Notes under the pieces: model-generated
Seen by the model: only the letters and a program-made list of their open reading frames with translations
What the model was told of the DNA's origin: nothing
Database searches by the model: none
Shown: piece after piece, positions 1-6,347 of the stretch
How the letters are laid out: the number at the start of each line of letters is the position of its first letter
Position numbering within the stretch: position 1 is the stretch's first letter
Source: an uncultured Opitutia bacterium
GTDB lineage: Bacteria > Verrucomicrobiota > Verrucomicrobiia > Opitutales > UBA953
DNA length: 55,660 nucleotides
Direction of reading: 5' to 3'
NCBI GenBank assembly: GCA_903860195.1
Contig: CAIOPO010000048.1
Coordinates: 1-55,660, forward strand
Translations under genes and position numbers: made by a program

Positions 1-90
1 ATCATCTTCTACGGCCGCGAGCATTGCACCGCGCGCGGGTGCGACGGGAAGACTTGCGGAATCTGCGCAGCGTTGCGCAGCCGAGGGTAG
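1..90 (+). CDS. nth: Endonuclease III-like DNA glycosylase, C-terminal end (partial)
   Basis: Frame 1 is open from the window edge to a TAG at 88-90 and encodes 29 residues beginning IIFYGREHC and containing CTARGCDGKTCGIC. The 'GRE-x-C-x-AR' segment followed by closely spaced cysteines resembles the C-terminal iron-sulfur cluster loop of endonuclease III (Nth), which removes oxidised pyrimidines from DNA. The visible spacing (Cys 9, 14, 19, 22) is not the textbook C-x6-C-x2-C-x5-C, so this would be a variant cluster or another member of the HhH-GPD family. Only the tail is present; the helix-hairpin-helix and the catalytic Lys/Asp lie outside the window. The gene converges on the thioesterase gene. 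Confidence 0.5.
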   Translation: MIFYGREHCTARGCDGKTCGICAALRSRG

Positions 91-103
91 AGTGCTGCGT
101 TCT

Positions 104-544
104 CTACCTCACTAGCGCCTCGTGCTTCGCGCGGAACTCGTCGCTCCATGGCGCCGGCTGGTGGGTCGATCCGTCCATCCGGCATGCCGTGCGGGAGGCC
201 TTGGCGTGCAGCACGGCGAAGTCGGCGCTGCGGAACTCGAAGTCGACCGTGAGTCCGGCGGCCCGCACCTTGCGCACGCTGAGGACCAGCTTCACGTCGC
301 ATTCGGGGCGGATCGGGGCAAGGTAGTGCAGTTCGAGGTCGCGCACGACCACGTAGACGTCCGGAGCCACGGCCGGGTCGAGCGTGTCCTTGCCCATCAG
401 GGCGACGAACATCGCCTTCTGGGCGCGTTCCATCAGCAGCACGTAGTGCGAATGGTGCAGGATTCCCAGTCCGTCCGTCTGGTCGAACCAAGTCCTCATC
501 GTCACGACGAAGGTCCGGTCGGGCTGGAGTCCGTCGGCGGGCAT
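104..544 (-). CDS. Acyl-CoA thioesterase, hot-dog fold (YbgC/4HBT family)
   Basis: A 146-residue single-domain hot-dog thioesterase, predicted to hydrolyse an acyl-CoA thioester in the cytoplasm. The N-terminal strand leads into WFDQTDGLGILHHSHYV (about residues 18-34). This matches the family signature in which the Asp of D-x-x-G acts in catalysis and is followed by a buried helix; the length is typical. I start it at the ATG at 544 because that keeps the first strand (FVVTM), which a start at 499 would remove. The gene lies 44 bp downstream of oleD on the same strand and probably ends the oleC-oleD transcript. The pairing suggests a role with long-chain acyl-CoA, but the substrate cannot be read from the sequence. 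Confidence 0.8.
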   Translation of the reverse strand: MPADGLQPDRTFVVTMRTWFDQTDGLGILHHSHYVLLMERAQKAMFVALMGKDTLDPAVAPDVYVVVRDLELHYLAPIRPECDVKLVLSVRKVRAAGLTVDFEFRSADFAVLHAKASRTACRMDGSTHQPAPWSDEFRAKHEALVR

Positions 545-588
545 GCGGTGAGGGATGGGGTGAAAGCTTCCCGGGGCAAGCGAACGCG

Positions 589-1584
589 TCACTTCGTGCG
601 CAAAGTCGCCGCGAGTCGGTCGAGCTCCGCCCAGGTGTCGACGGCGGGCCGCAGGCCGAGGTCGCGACGGGCCGCGCTGACGTCGAACCAATGGTCCTTG
701 GCGAGCTCGACGGCGACGAACCGGGTCATGGGCGGTTCGCCCTTGAGGCGGAAAAGCGTCCAGACGCCTTCGAGCGCCGCGCCGATCCAGTAGGCCGCGC
801 GCTGGCTGATCCGCTTCGTGACCGGCCTTTCACCGGCTCCGACGAGCAGTCGGTTGATGAACTCCCAGAGCTTCACCGGCTCGCCCTGCGAGAGGAAGTA
901 GGCCTTGCCGTTGGCGCGTCCGGCGAGGAGCGCGTCGAGCGCCGCAAGGTGGGCGTCGGCCGCGGTGTCGACATGCGTCACGTCGACCCGGTTCCCGCCG
1001 TCGCCGACGATGCGCAGTCGGCCGGCCCGGGCGCGGGCGAGGATGCGCGGGAAGATGTGCGGATCGCCCGGGCCCCAGATCAGGTGAGGCCGGAGCGCGC
1101 AGACTTTGAGGCGCCCCGAGGCGGCCTGCAGCGCGATCCCTTCGGCGACGGCCTTGGTCTCGGCGTAGGCACAGAGCCAGTTATCACCGCAGGGCAGGGA
1201 CTCGTCGGCCCCGCGGAAGGCCTCTCCGGTGAACACGACGCTCGGCGTGCTGGTGTGCACGAGGGCGCGCACTCCATGGGAGCCGCACGCCTCGACGACG
1301 TTCCGGGTGCCGTCGATGTTGACGCGGACGTAATCTTCCCAGGCGCCCCAGACGCCGGCCTTGGCCGCCACGTGGAAGACGTGGTCGCAGCCTTTGACGG
1401 CCGCGTCGACCGCCGCGCGGTCGGCGACGTCTCCGCGGAAGAATTCCACCCTGGCCATGAGCGCGTCGCTCGGCGGAGTGCGGCCGAGCACGCGAACTTT
1501 GTAGCCACGGGCGAGGCAGCGGCGGACCACGGCCCGGCCGAGGAAGCCGGCGCCGCCGGTGACGAGGACCAGGGGCGCGTTCAT
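589..1584 (-). CDS. oleD: OleD-like 2-alkyl-3-oxoalkanoate reductase
   Basis: A 331-residue extended short-chain dehydrogenase of the 3-beta-HSD group. TGGAGFLG (9-16) is the Rossmann NAD(P) loop and YAETK (140-144) the Tyr-x3-Lys catalytic pair. The stretch HVAAKAGVWG with VHTSTPSVVF is characteristic of OleD, which reduces the beta-keto acid made by OleA to the 2-alkyl-3-hydroxy acid used by OleC. The start is the ATG at 1584, which overlaps the oleC stop as ATGA; an upstream in-frame start at 1605 would lie inside oleC. A generic sterol/flavonoid-type reductase would be the alternative, but adjacency to oleC makes OleD much more likely. Confidence 0.85.
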   Translation of the reverse strand: MNAPLVLVTGGAGFLGRAVVRRCLARGYKVRVLGRTPPSDALMARVEFFRGDVADRAAVDAAVKGCDHVFHVAAKAGVWGAWEDYVRVNIDGTRNVVEACGSHGVRALVHTSTPSVVFTGEAFRGADESLPCGDNWLCAYAETKAVAEGIALQAASGRLKVCALRPHLIWGPGDPHIFPRILARARAGRLRIVGDGGNRVDVTHVDTAADAHLAALDALLAGRANGKAYFLSQGEPVKLWEFINRLLVGAGERPVTKRISQRAAYWIGAALEGVWTLFRLKGEPPMTRFVAVELAKDHWFDVSAARRDLGLRPAVDTWAELDRLAATLRTK

Positions 1585-3227
1585 CGGGGCAGGCGTCCGG
1601 CCCAATCCCGCGCGAGGCGGAGCCGGTGAATCTTGGCGTTATGGCGCACGTCCACGGGGAGGGCGCGTTGGAAGACGATGTGCCGCACCAGGCCGGCGCG
1701 GGGATTCACTTCGGCCATGCCCCGCAGCTCCGCTTCGAAGCGCCCGCGCGCCTCCGGCGTCTCGGGGAAAAGTCCCGCGCGCGGCTCCACCACCAGGCAG
1801 GGCGTCTGGTCGGGCGCCTCGCCGGTCCCGATGAGCGCGCAGCGCGCCACGTGCGGATGCTGCCGGAACGCCGGTTCGAGGCATTCGGTCGGCAGGTCGC
1901 CGGCGGCGCAGCGGACCTTTTCCGCCCTGCGGCCGAGGAAGAACAGGCGTCCGTCCGGCCCGATCCGGCCGAGGTCGCCCATGCGATGCCAGACCCGGTC
2001 GCCGTCCCTGATCTTGGCCAGCCGCGTGGCTTCCGGCAGGTCGTCATAGTCGCGCGTGACGCTGGGTCCCGTCACGATGATCTCCCCGGTCTCCCCCGTC
2101 GCGCAGGACGTCGCTTCACCGAGCGTCGCGAGCGCCCGGTCGGTCTCCCGGATCACGCGCACCTCGACCCCGTCCACCGGGCGTCCGACGCACGTCCCCT
2201 CGCCGCGCAGGGCGAGCTGCCGCGCCTCCCCGAGCAGCTCCTCGTCCGTGATCGTCGTGACCGGCAGGCATTCCGTGGCGCCGTAGGGCGTGTGCGTCAC
2301 GCAGGACGGCGCGACGATGCGCAGCTTGGACAGCAGTTCTCCTGAGACCGGCGCGCCGGCGATGAGCAGGCGGCGCAGCGAGGGCAGGGTGATCCCGCGT
2401 GACTCGCAGTGGTCGGCGACCTTGCCCCAGATGGCGGGGGAGCCGAAGGAGGTCGTGACCTTCTCCGAAAGCAGGGCCGAGACGAGGGCCTCCGCGTCCG
2501 CGGACATCGGACGGGACGGGTCGAGCGCGGGCGTGACGGTAGTCACGCCCAAGGCCGGATTGAAGAGGGCGAAAAGCGGAAGCATCGCCATGTCGACCTC
2601 CCCCGGGCGGATGCCGAAGGTCGAGCGCACCAGGCCGATCTGGGCCTCGAACATGCCGTGCTCGTAGCGCACGCCTTTGGGCGTGCCGGTTGAGCCCGAG
2701 GTGAAGAGTATCGCCGCCAGGTCGTCCGGCGACTTGTGCGCGAGCGGACGGGGCGCGCCGGCCGGGGCCGCCATCGCCTTGCGCCAACGCTTCCCGCCGC
2801 AGGTCAGTCGCACGCGGAGGGAGTCCAGCGCCGGCAGCGGAAGACGGCTGAGCAAAGTCGCCGTCCGCACTCCCAAGATGGCGGTCGGCGCGGAACTCCT
2901 CACGCATCCCAGGAAGCGCGCGAGGCCCATGCCCGGATCGATCGCCACGGGCACCGCGCCCAGTTTCAGCAGGCCGAACATGCCGATGATGAGTTCGGGG
3001 CCGGGCCGGACCGCCAGCAGCACCCTGTCTCCGGCCCGGATGCCTTCGGACTCCATCAGGGCGGCCGCCGCGTCACTCTCCCGGTCGAGTTCCCTGAAGG
3101 AACGTGCCGCATGCCGCACCCGGCCGTCCTTTTCACGACCCGACGGTGACAGCGTGGCGGTGGCCTCCGGAGTGCGGAGGGCCGCCTCTCGCAGGTGGCG
3201 GGCGACGTTGGCGCCGGGGTCGTTCAT
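1581..3227 (-). CDS. oleC: OleC-like beta-lactone synthetase (acyl-adenylating family)
   Basis: A 548-residue member of the ANL (acyl-CoA synthetase-like) superfamily. The ATP-binding motif FTSGSTGTPKG lies at 175-185 and the C-terminal adenylation lysine is K532 (NAKIHR), near the extreme C terminus as in OleC. AIDPGMGLARFLGCV (95-109) and the short C-terminal subdomain are typical of OleC. OleC cyclises syn-2-alkyl-3-hydroxyalkanoic acids to cis-beta-lactones, which OleB then decarboxylates to long-chain olefins. The downstream gene, oleD, is coupled by an ATGA overlap. oleA (thiolase-like) and oleB (alpha/beta hydrolase) are not in this window. GAGG lies 4 bases before the ATG, one of few plausible ribosome binding sites here. 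Confidence 0.87.
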   Translation of the reverse strand: MNDPGANVARHLREAALRTPEATATLSPSGREKDGRVRHAARSFRELDRESDAAAALMESEGIRAGDRVLLAVRPGPELIIGMFGLLKLGAVPVAIDPGMGLARFLGCVRSSAPTAILGVRTATLLSRLPLPALDSLRVRLTCGGKRWRKAMAAPAGAPRPLAHKSPDDLAAILFTSGSTGTPKGVRYEHGMFEAQIGLVRSTFGIRPGEVDMAMLPLFALFNPALGVTTVTPALDPSRPMSADAEALVSALLSEKVTTSFGSPAIWGKVADHCESRGITLPSLRRLLIAGAPVSGELLSKLRIVAPSCVTHTPYGATECLPVTTITDEELLGEARQLALRGEGTCVGRPVDGVEVRVIRETDRALATLGEATSCATGETGEIIVTGPSVTRDYDDLPEATRLAKIRDGDRVWHRMGDLGRIGPDGRLFFLGRRAEKVRCAAGDLPTECLEPAFRQHPHVARCALIGTGEAPDQTPCLVVEPRAGLFPETPEARGRFEAELRGMAEVNPRAGLVRHIVFQRALPVDVRHNAKIHRLRLARDWAGRLPR

Positions 3228-3232
3228 GTCCT

Positions 3233-3262
3233 CAAATGAAGAAGCCCCGTCTCCGGGGCTTC
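3233..3262 (-). terminator. Rho-independent terminator after the small lipoprotein gene
   Basis: Perfect 9-bp stem, GAAGCCCCG (3241-3249) and CGGGGCTTC (3254-3262), loop of 4. On the minus strand it is followed by TTCATTTG, a tail shared with two other minus-strand terminators in this window. It sits between the lipoprotein stop and the oleC start, so oleC should have its own promoter or depend on read-through. Confidence 0.85.
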
Positions 3263-3282
3263 GGCGGGGGAGCCGGCGAGGC

Positions 3283-3537
3283 TCAGTAGTCCGAAATCGT
3301 GATGGCGCCCCAGAGCAGGGTCACGCGGTCGCCGCTGGAGTTGCGTCGGGCCATGACCTCGTTGGTGCTCAGATTGACCTTGGTGCCGGAGTTGTAGCCG
3401 TAGGAGGCGGGCTCGGTCTTCACGATTCCGAAGAAATTGTGGCTGGGTTCGGCGGCCACCGACTTCGCGTGGTACGGGGTGTCGTAGGTGGTGCATCCTG
3501 CGAGCAGCAGCAGGGAGGCGAAGGCGAGGGACTTCAT
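3283..3537 (-). CDS. Small lipoprotein of unknown function
   Basis: An 84-residue protein. The N terminus MKSLAFASLLLLAGC has a Lys, a hydrophobic core and a lipobox (LAGC) with the lipidated cysteine at residue 15, so it should be exported and anchored by signal peptidase II processing. I chose the ATG at 3537 because the upstream ATG at 3558 would put extra polar residues before the signal peptide. The mature part (about 70 residues) is polar and ends in a short hydrophobic strand, LLWGAITIS. No family is recognised. A clear terminator follows, and the gene is probably monocistronic, 60 bp downstream of the prepilin peptidase stop. Confidence 0.72.
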   Translation of the reverse strand: MKSLAFASLLLLAGCTTYDTPYHAKSVAAEPSHNFFGIVKTEPASYGYNSGTKVNLSTNEVMARRNSSGDRVTLLWGAITISDY

Positions 3538-3597
3538 GGTCGGGGGTGGGGTTTCCAAGATGGGAAGGGGGGAGGGGGTGACAAGCCCGAACCTTGC

Positions 3598-4452
3598 TCA
3601 GCCGGAGACCCAATGGTGCCAGGCCCGCACCAGTTCCGGCCCTCTGAGGAACCAGAGCGCCCCGGCCACGGCCATGCTGGGCACGAAGGGCACCACCCCC
3701 TCGTATTCCGCTCCCCGGACGCGGGCTGAAATCACGCCGGGCAGCGCGGTGATCACGCCCACGATCGAGCCTCCGAACAGGCAGAAAAGGGCCCCTTCCC
3801 AGCCGCACCAGGCGCCGACGCCCGCGCACAGGATGATGTCCGCCTCACCCATGGCTTCACGCCCCGCCAGCACCGTCCCGACCGTCCTCACCCACCAGAC
3901 GACGGCGGTGCCCACCGCGATGCCGAACAGCGAGTCGCCGGCCGAATGGATCCGGTTCATCGCCGCCACGGCATGACCCGTCTCTCCCTGCAGTTCAGGC
4001 AGCAGCATCGAGGCCATGAGCCCGGCGCCCACCAGGGTGAAGTTGGGGGCGTCGGGCACGAGCATGTCCTCCAGGTCGCATCCCGCCAGCAGGATGAGCA
4101 AGGGAAGGAAGAGGCATGCGGCGAACGCCTTCGCGGGAGGCAGCAGCCACCATGAACCGGCGAAGGCCAGCGCGGTGAGCAGCTCGACCACCGGATAGCG
4201 CGCCGAAATCCTTCCGCCGCAGCAACGGGCGCGGCCGCGCAGCAGCAGCCAGCCCAGGACCGGGAGATTGCACCACCAGGGGATGGGTTCGCCGCAGGCG
4301 CAACGGGAGCCCGGAGTGACGACGGATTCCCCTTTGGGCAGACGGTGGATGCAGACGTTGAGGAAGCTCCCGACGCACGCGCCCACCAGGCCGAAGCAGA
4401 CCAGGACGGCTCCGGGGTGGAGCGCGGCGAATCTCTCAAAGGCGGCGGTCAT
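3598..4452 (-). CDS. pilD: Type IV prepilin peptidase / N-methyltransferase
   Basis: A 284-residue polytopic inner-membrane aspartic protease that cleaves the leader of type IV pilins and pseudopilins and methylates the new N terminus. GSFLNVCIHRLP (28-39) is the family signature near the N terminus. The cytoplasmic loop 49-91 holds the metal-type cysteines, but with unusual spacing (CAC at 51-53 and CC at 77-78 instead of two CxxC pairs). The catalytic aspartates are D126 (in CDLEDMLVPD) and D205 (in GEAD, where GxGD is usual). About seven or eight hydrophobic segments follow. It overlaps the aroE stop by ATGA. Its likely clients belong to the pilus system whose ATPases lie at 46.9-52.7 kb. 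Confidence 0.9.
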   Translation of the reverse strand: MTAAFERFAALHPGAVLVCFGLVGACVGSFLNVCIHRLPKGESVVTPGSRCACGEPIPWWCNLPVLGWLLLRGRARCCGGRISARYPVVELLTALAFAGSWWLLPPAKAFAACLFLPLLILLAGCDLEDMLVPDAPNFTLVGAGLMASMLLPELQGETGHAVAAMNRIHSAGDSLFGIAVGTAVVWWVRTVGTVLAGREAMGEADIILCAGVGAWCGWEGALFCLFGGSIVGVITALPGVISARVRGAEYEGVVPFVPSMAVAGALWFLRGPELVRAWHHWVSG

Positions 4453-5342
4453 GGAAGGGGCTTTTCGCCGATGGCGTCGCGCATCGGTCCGGAGGGAGGC
4501 AGGATGCCGGTCCAGATGCGGAAGGCGAGGGCGCCTTGCCAGCGGAGCATCGGGCGTCCGTCGCAGCCGGCGGCGCCGGCCGCCCTGGCTTCCCGGAGAA
4601 GCCGTGATTCGGACGGACCGTACGTGGTGTCGAAGATGAAGTGGTCCGACCGGAGCGCCTCGCGCGCCAGCGGCGAGGCGTCCTCCGCCTTGAGCCCCAG
4701 GACCGTGCAGTTGACGATGACCGCGCCGGGCGGAGGACGGAGCGCGGCTGACAGCGCCGTGGCCCGGGCCCGTCCGTCGTCGAGGCCCGCCGCCACCGCG
4801 GCGGCCTTCGCCTCGTCACGGTTGGCGATGAGCAACGAGGCGCAGCCGGCGTCCAGGCAGGCGGCGGCCACGGCGCGCGCGGCGCCGCCGGCCCCGAGGA
4901 TGACGACCGGCCGTCCGGCCGCGCCGGCGCCGGAGCTTTCCTTCAGCGCCTCGAGAAAGCCCGGCCCGTCCGTGGTGCGTCCTTCCCAGCCGGCCTCGAC
5001 GCGCACCAGCGTGTTGACCGAACCGGCGCGGCGGGCTTCGGGCGAGAGCGAGGTCACCAGGCCGAGCGCCGCGACCTTGTGCGGCACGGTGAGGTTGAGT
5101 CCGATGAAGCCGGCGGCGTGCAATGACCGCAGCGCCGCGCCGAGCTCGTCCGCCTTCACGTGCAGGCGCAGGTAGCGCAGCCGGCCGATCTCCGGGGAGG
5201 AGGAGGCCAGCGCCGCGATGGCCGCGGAGTGCATCTGCGGGCTCAGCGAATGGGCGACGGGGTCGCCGAGCACGCCGAGCCGCGGGCCGTCGGGCCGCAG
5301 GGCGGCGATCGCCGCCGCGTCGAGGGCTGCGTGCGGGTTCAT
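4449..5342 (-). CDS. aroE: Shikimate dehydrogenase
   Basis: A 297-residue enzyme of the shikimate pathway that reduces 3-dehydroshikimate to shikimate with NADPH. The substrate motif SLSP is at 32-35, the catalytic lysine is K89 in LTVPHK, NTLV follows around 110-113, and the nucleotide loop GAGGAA is at 150-155. The length is slightly above the typical 270-290 because of an extended N terminus. The ATG at 5342 overlaps the stop of the upstream gene as ATGA, and its own stop overlaps the prepilin peptidase start in the same way, so these three genes form one translationally coupled operon. Confidence 0.93.
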   Translation of the reverse strand: MNPHAALDAAAIAALRPDGPRLGVLGDPVAHSLSPQMHSAAIAALASSSPEIGRLRYLRLHVKADELGAALRSLHAAGFIGLNLTVPHKVAALGLVTSLSPEARRAGSVNTLVRVEAGWEGRTTDGPGFLEALKESSGAGAAGRPVVILGAGGAARAVAAACLDAGCASLLIANRDEAKAAAVAAGLDDGRARATALSAALRPPPGAVIVNCTVLGLKAEDASPLAREALRSDHFIFDTTYGPSESRLLREARAAGAAGCDGRPMLRWQGALAFRIWTGILPPSGPMRDAIGEKPLP

Positions 5343-6175
5343 GCCGGCTCCTCGAGCTTCTGCGCGAAGCCCTGATACATGCGGCTGAGTCCGTCGTCCC
5401 CGGCCGCCTCGCACTGCGAGGTCAGATTGCGGCAGCAGCGCGCCAGCGTCTGCCGGGCGGTGACCGGACCGAGGAAGGCGTCGTCCGCCGGCAGGTGGTT
5501 GTCGAGCAGCATGAGCTGCACTTCGGCGCGTGAACGGAACGTGCCGCCCTCGAAGCAGTCCACGTAGAAAGTCTCGGGACCGGTGAACATCCCGAGCATG
5601 AAGCGCCCCGGCAGTCCCACGGGTTCCAGCGGCAGGCCGAGACGGCGGGCCGTGAACAGGCAGAGCAGGCAGAGCGAGATGGGGATGCCGCGCCTCGAGG
5701 CGATCACCCGCGACAGAAGGGATGAGGCGGGGGAGGACATGCTCTCCCGGGCTCCGCGGTATCCTTCCTCCCCGAAGACCACGCGGCAAAGGAGCCGGCA
5801 ACGGTCGTGCATGTCGAGCGGCTCCGCCAGCAGTTCCTTGACGCGGGCGGCGAGCCGGTCGAATTCAGCCGAGTGGGAGTCGTCGGCCAGCGACGGATCG
5901 GCCGCCCGTTCGAGCAGCAGGCAGGCCCTTTCCAGTTCCGCGCCCTCCGTCGCCACGTAGCGGAGGAACGCCCGGGCGGCGGATTCGGGGGTGCGCAGCG
6001 CTTCCAGAAGCGCCTTGGCGTGGGCTGAGTGCTCCTGGTCGGCCAGTCTCGCCTCCAGCCAGTTCACGCCCTCCGCGCCGGCCTCACGCAACCTTTCGAG
6101 CACGGCTCTCCTGACGACCGGGGAAGGATCGTCGAGCAGTCGCCCCAGCGGGGTCAGCTGCGCGTCCTCTTTCAT
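5339..6175 (-). CDS. SirB1/transglutaminase-like protein with N-terminal HEAT-like repeats
   Basis: A 279-residue protein. The first 65 residues form short alternating helices resembling a HEAT repeat (DDPSPVVRRAVLERLRE). From about 135 there is a SirB1/YchA-type transglutaminase-like core: GYRGARE, then SSLLSRVIASRRGIPISL (151-168) and VGLPGRFMLG (186-195). In relatives the last motif usually reads PGHF; here the His position is Arg, so classical cysteine-protease-like chemistry is doubtful. It is first gene of the operon with aroE and pilD. The function is unknown; related proteins often sit near lipoprotein or translation genes. The ATG at 6175 starts the conserved fold, and the upstream extension would run into the clpB region. 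Confidence 0.75.
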   Translation of the reverse strand: MKEDAQLTPLGRLLDDPSPVVRRAVLERLREAGAEGVNWLEARLADQEHSAHAKALLEALRTPESAARAFLRYVATEGAELERACLLLERAADPSLADDSHSAEFDRLAARVKELLAEPLDMHDRCRLLCRVVFGEEGYRGARESMSSPASSLLSRVIASRRGIPISLCLLCLFTARRLGLPLEPVGLPGRFMLGMFTGPETFYVDCFEGGTFRSRAEVQLMLLDNHLPADDAFLGPVTARQTLARCCRNLTSQCEAAGDDGLSRMYQGFAQKLEEPA

Positions 6176-6223
6176 CGTTTCGGGTATGTCAGCCCCGCCC
6201 CCTGACCGCAACAAGGGACTCCG

Positions 6224-6270
6224 TCCCGCGTCCGAGCGACATCCCGTCGCGGGAGCGACGCATTGTCGCT
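6224..6270. promoter_or_regulatory. Nested palindromes in the divergent SirB1-clpB intergenic region
   Basis: Two copies of GCGAC-N5-GTCGC lie at 6236-6250 and 6255-6269, 19 bp apart start to start. Overlapping them is TCCCGCG (6224-6230) with CGCGGGA (6248-6254). The arrangement could be a protein operator dyad, or alternative hairpins in the clpB 5' leader, since it ends 77 bases before the clpB start. It does not match CIRCE (HrcA) or HAIR (HspR) consensus sequences. No convincing sigma-32-type promoter is visible. Confidence 0.5.
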
Positions 6271-6347
6271 GGCCTGTCCCTTCCGGCCTCTGAAAAAGGC
6301 CACTCGGGGCCGAGAAGTCCGGGAACGATTCCTGCACTGTCCATGGC

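Noticed and set aside
8-103. Minus-strand continuation of the thioesterase reading region toward the window start
   Set aside because: The thioesterase ends at the TAG at 104; the overlapping frame has no family motif and the plus-strand Nth-like tail fits better.
6176-6347. CIRCE, HAIR or sigma-32 control of clpB
   Set aside because: None of the consensus sequences is present in the intergenic region; only the GCGAC/GTCGC palindromes are.
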